A DNA stretch of 64,000 bases from positions 37,783 through 101,782 of the forward strand of contig NZ_FNJQ01000006.1 of NCBI RefSeq assembly GCF_900104055.1. The letters are read 5' to 3'. Every line of letters begins with the position of its first letter. The stretch's first letter is position 1. Positions 23,093 to 30,836 of this stretch are shown in pieces. Both the position numbers and the translations under genes were made by a program. Below the pieces are notes generated by a model. The model ran no database searches and was not told the DNA's origin. It worked only from the letters and a program-made list of their open reading frames with translations. The DNA comes from Pseudoselenomonas ruminantium (GTDB lineage Bacteria > Bacillota > Negativicutes > Selenomonadales > Selenomonadaceae).

Positions 23093-24778
23093 ATGATAAC
23101 AGTGAACGTAAGAGAAGAAAAAGCAGATGTACTCATAATCGGCGGCGGGGCGGCAGGCTGTTATGCCGCCATCACATTGGGCGAAGAACACCCTGGATTG
23201 TCTGTATTGTTGGTGGACAAGGCCAATATCAAGCGCAGCGGCTGCCTGGCAGCCGGGGTAAATGCCCTGAATGCCTATATTACCCAAGGCCATACACCAA
23301 AGGATTATGCGGATTATGCCAAGGAGGATGCGGCAGGCATCGTGCGGGAGGATTTGCTCCTGTCCATGAGCGAGGGGCTTAACGAAGTCACCGCCAAACT
23401 GGAAAAGCTGGGGCTGGTCATCCAGAAAAATCCCGATGGCAGCTATGCTTCACGGGGCTGGCGTAATATCAAGATCAACGGAGAAAATATCAAGCCGATT
23501 TTGGCTAGAGCTGTACTTGACCAGTCAAATGTCAAAGTCAGAAATCATATCAATGTGGTGGACTACATTGCAGCTGACGGTCAAATTCGCGGTGCCTGGG
23601 GGATTGATCTGCGAAAGGAAGAAATCGTGCTCTTTACGGCCAGGGCCGTTATCTGCGCCACGGGCGGGGCGGCAGGGCTTTATCAGCCCAATCATCCCGG
23701 CACTTCCCGCCATAAGATGTGGTACAGTCCCTTCAATACCGGTGCCGGTTATGCCATGGGTCTGCGGGCAGGGGCGGAGATGACCACTTTCGAGATGCGT
23801 TTTATTGCCCTCAGGTGCAAGGGGACAATCGCGCCAACCGGTACGATTGCCCAGGGAGTGGGCGCGCCCCAGGTCAATTCCCGCGGGAAGGCGTATCAGG
23901 CCAAATACGGCAATACCACAGCAGAGCGGCTTTGGGCAGTGGTCAAGGAAAATTTGGCAGGCCATGGCCCCTGCTATCTAAGCACCCACGGTATCAGCTT
24001 GGAACAGGCGGCGGCTTTGGAGCGGGCCTATCTCAATATGGCCCCCGCCCAGACACTTTTCTGGCGGGAAAGCGGGCTGAACCCCAGCGAATTTGATGTG
24101 GAAATCGAAGGTTCCGAGCCCTATGTAGTAGGCGGCCATACCGCCAGCGGCTACTGGATTGGCGCTGACCGGTCAACTACCTTGCCAGGGCTCTTTGCTG
24201 CCGGTGATGTGGCCGGCGGCTGTCCGCAGAAATACGTGACGGGTTCCTTTGTAGAAGGCGAGATTGCAGCGCAATCGGCGGCGAAGTTTGCCGAAGGGGT
24301 TGCACCGAATTTTGATTCAGCATGGATAAAGGAAAAAATCATCCGGCAGGTACAGCAATTCTTAGGCCAGGATAATGACAGTCCTTACACGGTGGAAAGT
24401 TTGGAAGAAGCCATGCAGCAGGCCATGGATGAATACGCCGGGGGGATTAAGACGTACTATGCTTACAGTGAAAGTTCGCTGAAGATTGCCCGCAAGCATA
24501 TCGAGCGATTGACGCAGCTTAGCGAGGAATTGAAAGCCAAAGATTTTTATGGCCTCTTGAAGATTTTTGAACTGCGGGAGCGGCTGCTGGTCTGCCAGGC
24601 GCTGATTGAACATCTGGCTGCCCGCAAGGAAACCCGCTGGCATGCCTTTGCCGAGCACTTGGATTATCCTGAGCGCCGGGAGGATTATAAGGTGTTTATC
24701 AATTCCAAGCTGGAGCAAGGAAAAATCAGGATTATAAGACGGCCATTGGCTGCGGGGAAAGAGGAGGCGGTTGTATGA
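23093..24778 (+). CDS. aprA: AprA-like adenylylsulfate reductase alpha subunit (assimilatory context)
   Basis: 561 residues, a fumarate-reductase-type flavoprotein. FAD-binding VLIIGGGAAGCYAAITLG at residues 13-30; DKANIKRSGCLAAGVNALN and VVGGHTASGYWIGADRSTTLPGLFAAGDVAGGCPQKYVTGSF match AprA more closely than fumarate reductase. It is followed by a two-cluster ferredoxin (AprB position), cysD, cysN and a sulfite reductase, while cysC and cysH are absent. The cluster would therefore reduce APS to sulfite directly with an AprAB-type enzyme. The ribosome site AAGG is weak, which fits translational coupling to cysA. A generic succinate dehydrogenase-like flavoprotein is the less likely alternative. 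Confidence 0.82.
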   Translation: MITVNVREEKADVLIIGGGAAGCYAAITLGEEHPGLSVLLVDKANIKRSGCLAAGVNALNAYITQGHTPKDYADYAKEDAAGIVREDLLLSMSEGLNEVTAKLEKLGLVIQKNPDGSYASRGWRNIKINGENIKPILARAVLDQSNVKVRNHINVVDYIAADGQIRGAWGIDLRKEEIVLFTARAVICATGGAAGLYQPNHPGTSRHKMWYSPFNTGAGYAMGLRAGAEMTTFEMRFIALRCKGTIAPTGTIAQGVGAPQVNSRGKAYQAKYGNTTAERLWAVVKENLAGHGPCYLSTHGISLEQAAALERAYLNMAPAQTLFWRESGLNPSEFDVEIEGSEPYVVGGHTASGYWIGADRSTTLPGLFAAGDVAGGCPQKYVTGSFVEGEIAAQSAAKFAEGVAPNFDSAWIKEKIIRQVQQFLGQDNDSPYTVESLEEAMQQAMDEYAGGIKTYYAYSESSLKIARKHIERLTQLSEELKAKDFYGLLKIFELRERLLVCQALIEHLAARKETRWHAFAEHLDYPERREDYKVFINSKLEQGKIRIIRRPLAAGKEEAVV

Positions 24779-25086
24779 GCATCGCCATCGAAGCGGCCAA
24801 GTGTGTGGGCTGCGGCCTGTGCACGGAGGTCTGCCCCGGCAATCTCCTGCAGGTGAAGGCGGGCAGGGCAGTTATCCGCGATGTGCGGGACTGCTGGGGT
24901 TGCACGGCCTGTGTCAAGGAGTGCCCGCGGCAGGCAATTTACTATTATCTGGCGGCAGATTTAGGCGGCCGCGGCGGAAGGCTTTATGCCGAGAATACCA
25001 AAAATGAAATCAAATGGCAGATGTACTGGCCCGATGGCAGTTTTGATGAGATTGTCACGGCCAAGGGTGAAGCCAATAAATATTAG
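24775..25086 (+). CDS. aprB: AprB-like 4Fe-4S ferredoxin, APS reductase beta subunit
   Basis: 103 residues with two cluster motifs, CVGCGLCTEVCPG near the N-terminus and CWGCTACVKECPR in the middle, followed by a tail containing IKWQMYWPDGSFDEIVTAKGE. It should pass electrons to the FAD of the alpha subunit. The start overlaps the aprA-like stop by four bases (ATGA), so subunits are made in step. It is shorter than the dissimilatory AprB (about 150 residues), whose long tail wraps the alpha subunit. Confidence 0.82.
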   Translation: MSIAIEAAKCVGCGLCTEVCPGNLLQVKAGRAVIRDVRDCWGCTACVKECPRQAIYYYLAADLGGRGGRLYAENTKNEIKWQMYWPDGSFDEIVTAKGEANKY

Positions 25087-25107
25087 ATATATAAGTGGGG
25101 GAGCGTT

Positions 25108-25926
25108 ATGTCACAAGTGGAAACAGCAGATAAGTTGGATGCGTTGGAAGCAGAAAGCATCTATATTTTACGGGAAGCTTACAAGAAATTGGGCAAGCTG
25201 GGCATGCTCTGGTCGATTGGCAAGGATTCGACGGTCCTGTTATGGCTGGCGAAAAAAGCCTTTTACGGCCATTGCCCTTTTCCCTTTATCCATGTGGATA
25301 CGAAGCACAAGATCCCGGAAATGATTGCCTATCGTGACCGGGTGGCCAAGGAACTGAATCTGGATTTGATTGTCCATACCAATCAGGCGGCTATCGATGT
25401 GGGCATGGGGCCGGACAAGGGGCGTCTGGCCTGCTGCCAGGCATTAAAGACCGAAGGGCTCAAGCAGGTGGTCAAGGAATACGGCTTTGATGGCCTGATC
25501 GTGGGCGTGCGTCGGGACGAGGAAGGTTCCCGTTCCAAGGAGCGTGTGTTCAGCGAGCGCAAGGAGGACGACGCCTGGGATTATGCCAATCAGCCGCCGG
25601 AACTTTGGGATCAGTTCAAGACGGATTTCCCGAAGGGCCATCACATCCGCGTCCATCCATTGCTGGCCTGGAATGAGCTGGATATCTGGGAGTACATCCG
25701 CCGGGAGAATATTCCTATCATTGATTTGTACTTTGCCAAGAACGGCAAGCGTTACCGCTCGTTGGGCTGTGCCTGCTGCACGGGGCAGATTGATTCCGAT
25801 GCGGATACGCTGGATAAGATCATCGAGGAACTGAAGCACACCACCACCAGCGAGCGGGCGGGGCGCAAGCAGGATCAGGAAGATTCCTATGCGATGCAGA
25901 AACTGCGGAAAGAGGGGTATATGTAA
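25108..25926 (+). CDS. cysD: Sulfate adenylyltransferase subunit 2
   Basis: 272 residues, ATP-PP-loop fold. The PP-loop SIGKDST is near residue 36, followed by FIHVDTKHKIPEM and the arginine-rich VGVRRDEEGSRSKERVFS, all CysD hallmarks. With CysN it forms ATP sulfurylase, making APS from sulfate and ATP, driven by GTP hydrolysis. Length is slightly below E. coli CysD (302). GGGGGAG precedes the ATG, and the stop shares a base with cysN (TAATG). Confidence 0.95.
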   Translation: MSQVETADKLDALEAESIYILREAYKKLGKLGMLWSIGKDSTVLLWLAKKAFYGHCPFPFIHVDTKHKIPEMIAYRDRVAKELNLDLIVHTNQAAIDVGMGPDKGRLACCQALKTEGLKQVVKEYGFDGLIVGVRRDEEGSRSKERVFSERKEDDAWDYANQPPELWDQFKTDFPKGHHIRVHPLLAWNELDIWEYIRRENIPIIDLYFAKNGKRYRSLGCACCTGQIDSDADTLDKIIEELKHTTTSERAGRKQDQEDSYAMQKLRKEGYM

Positions 25927-27350
25927 TGAGTAAAGAATTGGAACATAAAGAGGCAGGTCTGAACATCGTGGTGGTGGGCCATGTGGACCACGGCAAGTCC
26001 ACGGTCATTGGCAGGCTGCTCTACGATACGGATTCCCTGCCCCAGGGAGCCATCGCCAAGGTGGAGAAAATCGCCCATGACACGGGCAAGCCCTTTGAGT
26101 ACGCCTATCTCCTGGATGCCTTCGAGGAAGAACAGCAGCAGGGCATTACCATCGACACCACCCGCATCCAGTTTTCCACGGAGAAGCGTGACTATGTGAT
26201 TATCGACGCGCCGGGGCATAAGGAATTCCTCAAGAATATGATTTCCGGGGCTGCGGGGGCCGAAGCGGCACTCTTGATTGTGGATGGCAAGCAGGGCGTG
26301 CAGGAACAGAGCCGCCGCCATGCTTATATGCTGAGCCTGTTGGGCATCAAGAAAGTTTATGTCGTGGTCAACAAGATGGATTTGGCAGGCTATGCCGAAA
26401 CTGCCTTTGTGAAAATCAAGCATGAGATGGGCGCTTTCCTGGCGGAACTGGGCGTTTATCCGCTCAAATACATTCCCGTATCCGGTTTACAGGGAGACAA
26501 TATCGCCAGCCATTCGGAGCATATGGAATGGTATAAGGGGGAAACGCTCCTGGAAGCGCTGGACTTACTGGAAGGGGAGTCAGCTGCTGCGAGCAAGGCC
26601 CTGCGCCTGCCAATTCAGGATGTCTATAAGTTCGATTCCCGCCGCATCATCGCGGGACGTATTGAGGCCGGACAATTGGCGGTGGGCGATGAGATTGCCA
26701 TCTACCCCGGCGGCCGCAAGACGAAAGTTGTGGCTTTCCCTTATTGGCGGGCCAAGGATAAGGTGGAGCAGGCTAGTGCCGGCGCCTCCACAGGCATTCA
26801 GGTGGCGGATGAATTCTTCAATCAGCGGGGAGAAATCATCACGAAAGCTTCCGATACGCCGCCCCTTACGGGCAAGCGCCTGCGGGTGTCCTTGTTCTGG
26901 CTGGGCAAGAATTCCCTGAAGCTCAACCGCCGCTATAAACTCAAATTGGGTACCCAGGAAGTGGAGGCACAGGTGGAGAGCATTGAAAAGCTTATTGACG
27001 CCTCCAGCCTTGACCAGCGGGCAGCAGATACGGTCAAGGAAATCCGTCTCAATGATGTGGCAGAGGTTATCCTGAAACTCAAAGAGGAAATCGCCTTTGA
27101 CCGCTTTCAGGACTATCAGGCTACAGGGCGCTTCGTGCTGGTGGACGGCTACGATGTGGCCGGCGGCGGCATCGTGCTGGGGGCCGAAAAGGAACAGGCG
27201 GGCGAATTCTCCCAGAAGGCTATGCGCTATATCATGAACCACCTGCCCCAGAACGGCGAGCTCATCGTGGTGGTCAAGGATGGCGAAATCGTCCGCCTTG
27301 AACGCACGGAACGGGAAGTCTTCAGCGGCATAGACGGCGAGGGCATTTGA
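25926..27350 (+). CDS. cysN: Sulfate adenylyltransferase subunit 1 with C-terminal DUF2292 domain
   Basis: 474 residues. GTPase domain: G1 GHVDHGKST near residue 18, G3 DAPGHKEF, G4 NKMD; then two beta-barrel domains as in EF-Tu relatives, ending about residue 420 (GRFVLVDGYDVAGGGIVLG). The last 44 residues, from KAMRYIMNHLPQNGEL through VVVKDGEIVRLERTEREVF to DGEGI, match the DUF2292/YezD module and resemble the tandem-DUF2292 protein at 13515. This tail is not part of the catalytic core of known CysN. It may tether or regulate ATP sulfurylase. The enzyme couples GTP hydrolysis to APS formation with CysD. Confidence 0.93.
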   Translation: MSKELEHKEAGLNIVVVGHVDHGKSTVIGRLLYDTDSLPQGAIAKVEKIAHDTGKPFEYAYLLDAFEEEQQQGITIDTTRIQFSTEKRDYVIIDAPGHKEFLKNMISGAAGAEAALLIVDGKQGVQEQSRRHAYMLSLLGIKKVYVVVNKMDLAGYAETAFVKIKHEMGAFLAELGVYPLKYIPVSGLQGDNIASHSEHMEWYKGETLLEALDLLEGESAAASKALRLPIQDVYKFDSRRIIAGRIEAGQLAVGDEIAIYPGGRKTKVVAFPYWRAKDKVEQASAGASTGIQVADEFFNQRGEIITKASDTPPLTGKRLRVSLFWLGKNSLKLNRRYKLKLGTQEVEAQVESIEKLIDASSLDQRAADTVKEIRLNDVAEVILKLKEEIAFDRFQDYQATGRFVLVDGYDVAGGGIVLGAEKEQAGEFSQKAMRYIMNHLPQNGELIVVVKDGEIVRLERTEREVFSGIDGEGI

Positions 27351-27391
27351 GGTTATACTGATAGCAGAACTAAATTTAGGAGAGCGATACT

Positions 27392-28255
27392 ATGGCATAT
27401 GATTACAAGGAGCTGAAAGCCCACGGCTTTATGCAGCAGAAGCAGCCCGGCTGTTTTTCCATGCGTTTAAAGAGCGTCGGCGGCAAGTTCACCGCCGCTC
27501 AGCTGCAGACCGTGCAGGAAGTGGCGGAAAAATTTGGCGAAGGCTATGTGCATCTGACTTCCCGTCAGGGCATAGAGATTCCCTTTATCAAGGAGTCGGA
27601 TATTGAGGAAGTCAAGCAGGCACTGGAAGCGGGCGGCCTGGCTACGGGCTTCTGCGGCCCGCAGGTGCGCACCATTACCGCCTGTCAAGGCAATGCTATC
27701 TGCCGGTCCGGGCTGATTGATACCGCAAGGCTGGCCGAAGAATTTGCCGAGCGCTATGCGGGCAAGATGCTGCCTCATAAGTTCAAGGTGGGCTTTACGG
27801 GTTGCCATAACAACTGCCTGAAGACCGAGGAAAATGATATCGGTGTCAAAGGCGGAGTCAAGCCCCTTTGGCAGAAGGATAAGTGCAAGCTCTGCGGCGC
27901 CTGCGTGAAAATCTGTCCGCGGGAGGCCCTGTCCATTGACCGGGAAAAGGGCAAAATCCTTTGGGATCGGAAGAAATGCTATTTCTGCGGCAAGTGTATC
28001 AAGGGCTGCAAATTCGAGGCCTTCGAGAAAAAGACCGGCTTCGTTGTGTCTTTCGGCGGTCTCTATGGCAACCGCATTGCCATCGGCAAGAAGATCGTGC
28101 CGCTGATTTACGGTGAGGACAAACTGCGCAAGGCACTGGATGCGGCCCTGGATTACTTTGAACAGCACGCCAACAAGGGCGAGCGCTTCCGCAATATGCT
28201 GGATAGAGTTGGCTGGGAGGAGTTTACACAGCTGATTCGTGAGAGCCAAAAATAA
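27392..28255 (+). CDS. Small siroheme sulfite reductase with fused ferredoxin domain
   Basis: 287 residues. Order: ferredoxin-like half domain with LTSRQGIEIPFI; siroheme/4Fe-4S site TACQGNAICRSG and FTGCHNNCLK (C-x5-C and C-x3-C); then two 4Fe-4S motifs CKLCGACVKICP and CYFCGKCIKGC. This compact layout matches the small sulfite reductases (AsrC/Fsr-like) rather than the 570-residue CysI. It should reduce sulfite to sulfide, the last step of the pathway encoded just upstream. AGGAGAG is 8 bases before the ATG. It is 41 bases after cysN and ends this operon. Confidence 0.85.
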   Translation: MAYDYKELKAHGFMQQKQPGCFSMRLKSVGGKFTAAQLQTVQEVAEKFGEGYVHLTSRQGIEIPFIKESDIEEVKQALEAGGLATGFCGPQVRTITACQGNAICRSGLIDTARLAEEFAERYAGKMLPHKFKVGFTGCHNNCLKTEENDIGVKGGVKPLWQKDKCKLCGACVKICPREALSIDREKGKILWDRKKCYFCGKCIKGCKFEAFEKKTGFVVSFGGLYGNRIAIGKKIVPLIYGEDKLRKALDAALDYFEQHANKGERFRNMLDRVGWEEFTQLIRESQK

Positions 28256-28280
28256 AATGGAAGTTTTTTCTAAAATACTA

Positions 28281-28309
28281 TTGACATACTAGGTGTAATA
28301 CTGTAACAT
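28281..28309 (+). promoter_or_regulatory. Sulfur-region promoter, copy C
   Basis: TTGACA (28281-28286), 17 bases, TAACAT (28304-28309), with the shared spacer TAGGTGTAATACTG. The -35 palindrome is weaker here (CTA / TAG arms). ATGCCAAA-AAGA-TTTGGCAT (28315-28334) forms a small hairpin in the early leader. Confidence 0.72.
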
Positions 28310-28353
28310 ATAGACATGCCAAAAAGATTTGGCATAAAACCTAAAAGAGAAAA

Positions 28354-28427
28354 GAACTGACCAAAAAAATTGGAGGTTCCAGGAGCAAGACACTCGTGCA
28401 GGGTGGAGCTTTTGGAGCCTCTTTTTG
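28354..28427 (+). promoter_or_regulatory. Sulfur-gene leader element, copy C
   Basis: The block GAACTGACCAAAAAAATTGG starts at 28354. The stem pairs 28373-28386 with 28408-28421, with a different inner stem from copies A and B, and TTTTT follows. It lies between promoter C and metY. Confidence 0.7.
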
Positions 28428-28448
28428 AATGAGAAGGGAGATTTTATT

Positions 28449-29732
28449 ATGAGCCAGTACAAATTTGAAACCTTGCAGCTTCACGTAGGACAGGAACAGC
28501 CGGATCCGGCAACGGATGCCCGTTCGGTACCTATTTACCAGACGACTTCTTATGTATTCCGTAACAGCCAGCATGCTGCTGATCGTTTCGGCCTTGCCGA
28601 TGCCGGTAACATCTACGGCCGCCTGACCAACTCCACGCAGGATGTTCTGGAAAAACGCATCGCTGCTCTGGAAGGCGGCAGCGCAGCTCTCGCGGTTGCA
28701 TCTGGTGCTGCTGCTATCACCTACACGATTCAGGCACTTGCTGCAAACGGCGGCCATATCGTAGCACAGAAAACCATCTACGGCGGCAGCTACAACCTGC
28801 TGGCTCACACCCTGCCCCAGTATGGCGTAGAAACCACTTTCGTGGATGCCCATAATCTGGCAGAAGTGGAAGGGGCCATCAAGGAAAACACCAGAGCCAT
28901 CTATTTGGAAACCCTGGGCAACCCCAACAGCGATATTCCCGATATCGATGCTATCGCCGAAATCGCCCATAAACATGGCCTGCCGCTGGTTATCGACAAT
29001 ACCTTCGGCACCCCGTACCTCATTCGTCCGATTGAACATGGTGCGGATATCGTGGTTCATTCGGCAACGAAGTTCATCGGCGGTCATGGCACCACCTTGG
29101 GCGGCATCATCGTTGAGGCCGGCAAGTTCGACTGGAAGAAGAGTGGCAAATACGCCGGCATCGCAGATCCGAACCCCAGCTACCATGGCGTATCCTTCTA
29201 TGATGCAGTTGGCCCGGCTGCTTTCGTTACTTACATCCGTGCTATCCTGCTCCGCGACACCGGTGCAACGATTTCTCCCTTCAATGCCTTCCTGCTGCTG
29301 CAGGGTGTGGAAACTCTCTCCCTGCGCCTTGACCGTCATGCAGAGAACACCAAGAAGGTTGTGGAATTCCTGAGCAAGCATCCGCAGGTGGCTAAGGTCA
29401 ACCATCCGTCCCTGCCGGATCATCCGGACCATGCGCTCTATGAGAAGTATTTCCCGAATGGCGGCGCTTCCATCTTCACCTTTGAAATCAAGGGCGGCAA
29501 AGAAGCAGCCTGGAAGTTCATCGACAATCTCGAAATCTTCTCCCTGCTGGCTAACGTGGCCGATGTCAAGAGCCTCGTAATCCATCCGGCAACCACTACC
29601 CATTCCCAGCTGACGGATGAGGAACTGGCTGACCAGGGCATTTCCCAGAGCACCATTCGCCTGTCCATCGGCACGGAACATGTTGACGATATCATCGCGG
29701 ACCTTGAAAAGGGTTTTGCAGCAGCCAAATAA
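28449..29732 (+). CDS. metY: O-acetylhomoserine sulfhydrylase (MetY family)
   Basis: 427 residues, PLP-dependent Cys/Met metabolism family. SYVFRNSQHAADRFGLADAGNIYGRLTNST is the MetY N-terminus; the PLP lysine lies in IVVHSATKFIGGHGT; SLLANVADVKSLVIHPATTTHSQL and IRLSIGTEHVDDI close the domain. It joins sulfide to O-acetylhomoserine to give homocysteine, using the sulfide made by the operon upstream. GAAGGGAG lies 9 bases before ATG 28449. It has its own promoter C and leader C and is followed by cysK after 21 bases. Confidence 0.93.
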   Translation: MSQYKFETLQLHVGQEQPDPATDARSVPIYQTTSYVFRNSQHAADRFGLADAGNIYGRLTNSTQDVLEKRIAALEGGSAALAVASGAAAITYTIQALAANGGHIVAQKTIYGGSYNLLAHTLPQYGVETTFVDAHNLAEVEGAIKENTRAIYLETLGNPNSDIPDIDAIAEIAHKHGLPLVIDNTFGTPYLIRPIEHGADIVVHSATKFIGGHGTTLGGIIVEAGKFDWKKSGKYAGIADPNPSYHGVSFYDAVGPAAFVTYIRAILLRDTGATISPFNAFLLLQGVETLSLRLDRHAENTKKVVEFLSKHPQVAKVNHPSLPDHPDHALYEKYFPNGGASIFTFEIKGGKEAAWKFIDNLEIFSLLANVADVKSLVIHPATTTHSQLTDEELADQGISQSTIRLSIGTEHVDDIIADLEKGFAAAK

Positions 29733-29753
29733 TGACAGAAGGGAGTATTTCCA

Positions 29754-30686
29754 ATGGCAAAGATATACAATAGCGTAACGGAACTGATCGGCAACACGCC
29801 GCTCTTAAAGGCCAACAACTTTATTGCAGCCAATGACCTGCAGGCCAATATCCTGGTCAAGCTGGAATACCTGAACCCGGCCGGCAGTGTCAAGGACCGC
29901 ATTGCCAAGGCCATGATCGAGCAGGCTGAAAAAGAAGGCAAAATCAATAAGGACACGGTCATCATCGAGCCGACCAGCGGTAATACGGGCATTGGCCTGG
30001 CCAGCTTTGCGGCGGCCCGCGGTTACAAGGCCATCCTGACCATGCCGGAGACCATGAGCGTGGAGCGCCGCAACCTCCTGAAGGCTTATGGCGCGCAGAT
30101 TGTGCTGACCGATGGTGCCAAGGGCATGAAGGGCGCCATTGCCAAGGCCGAAGAACTGGCCAAGGAAACGCCGAATGCCTTCATTCCGTCCCAGTTCACC
30201 AATCAGGCTAACCCGGCCATCCATGAAGCTACGACCGGCCCGGAAATCTGGCAGGATGCCGATGGCCAGGTGGATGCTTTCATCGCCGGCGTTGGCACGG
30301 GCGGTACCCTTACGGGCGTAGGTCGTTATCTCAAGAAGCAGAAGGCTGATGTCCATGTGGTGGCCGTTGAACCGGAAAGCTCGCCGGTGCTCAGTCAGGG
30401 CACGGCTGGTCCGCATAAGATTCAGGGCATTGGCGCAGGCTTTGTGCCGGAAACCCTGGATACCAAGGTTTACGATGAAGTCCTGCCCATCAGCAATGAG
30501 GATGCCTTCAAATTTGGCCGTCAGTTCGCGCATAGCGAAGGCGTGCTGGTCGGCATCTCCGCCGGTGCTGCGCTGGCTGCCGCTGTGCAGCTGGCCAAGC
30601 GTCCGGAGTTTGCGGGCAAGAACATCGTGGCTCTGCTGCCGGATACGGGCGACCGTTATCTCTCCACGGAACTCTTCAATGATTAA
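29754..30686 (+). CDS. cysK: Cysteine synthase A
   Basis: 310 residues, PLP type II fold. ELIGNTPLLKANNF at the N-terminus; the PLP lysine in LNPAGSVKDRIAKAM; TSGNTGIGLASFAAARGY and VGTGGTLTGVGRYLK for phosphate binding; C-terminal GISAGAALAAAVQLAKRPEFAGKNIVALLPDTGDRYLST. It makes cysteine from O-acetylserine and sulfide. Together with MetY it fixes sulfide from the adjoining pathway. A terminator follows at 30710. Confidence 0.95.
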   Translation: MAKIYNSVTELIGNTPLLKANNFIAANDLQANILVKLEYLNPAGSVKDRIAKAMIEQAEKEGKINKDTVIIEPTSGNTGIGLASFAAARGYKAILTMPETMSVERRNLLKAYGAQIVLTDGAKGMKGAIAKAEELAKETPNAFIPSQFTNQANPAIHEATTGPEIWQDADGQVDAFIAGVGTGGTLTGVGRYLKKQKADVHVVAVEPESSPVLSQGTAGPHKIQGIGAGFVPETLDTKVYDEVLPISNEDAFKFGRQFAHSEGVLVGISAGAALAAAVQLAKRPEFAGKNIVALLPDTGDRYLSTELFND

Positions 30687-30709
30687 CCTGAATGATTGAC
30701 ATCACACAG

Positions 30710-30743
30710 AAAATCGCTGGCTCTACAGGCTGGCGATTTTTGC
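30710..30743 (+). terminator. Rho-independent terminator of metY-cysK
   Basis: AAAATCGC and GCGATTTT form the outer stem, with GC / GC inside, followed by T residues. Confidence 0.75.
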
Positions 30744-30766
30744 TATCGTTTAAAGGGGAATTCCTT

Positions 30767-30795
30767 TTGAACAATACCACCTAATATGCTATAAT
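30767..30795 (+). promoter_or_regulatory. Promoter, sigma-70 type
   Basis: TTGAAC (30767-30772), 17 bases, TATAAT (30790-30795), 42 bases before the next start codon. Confidence 0.7.
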
Positions 30796-30836
30796 ATTTT
30801 TTGTTAATTTATGAATGCAGCAGAGGTTCCAGAAGT

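Noticed and set aside
28354..28427. T-box riboswitch, suggested by GCAGGGTGGAGC in leader C
   Set aside because: The T-box core is incomplete, no specifier or stem I is visible, and leaders A and B lack this sequence.
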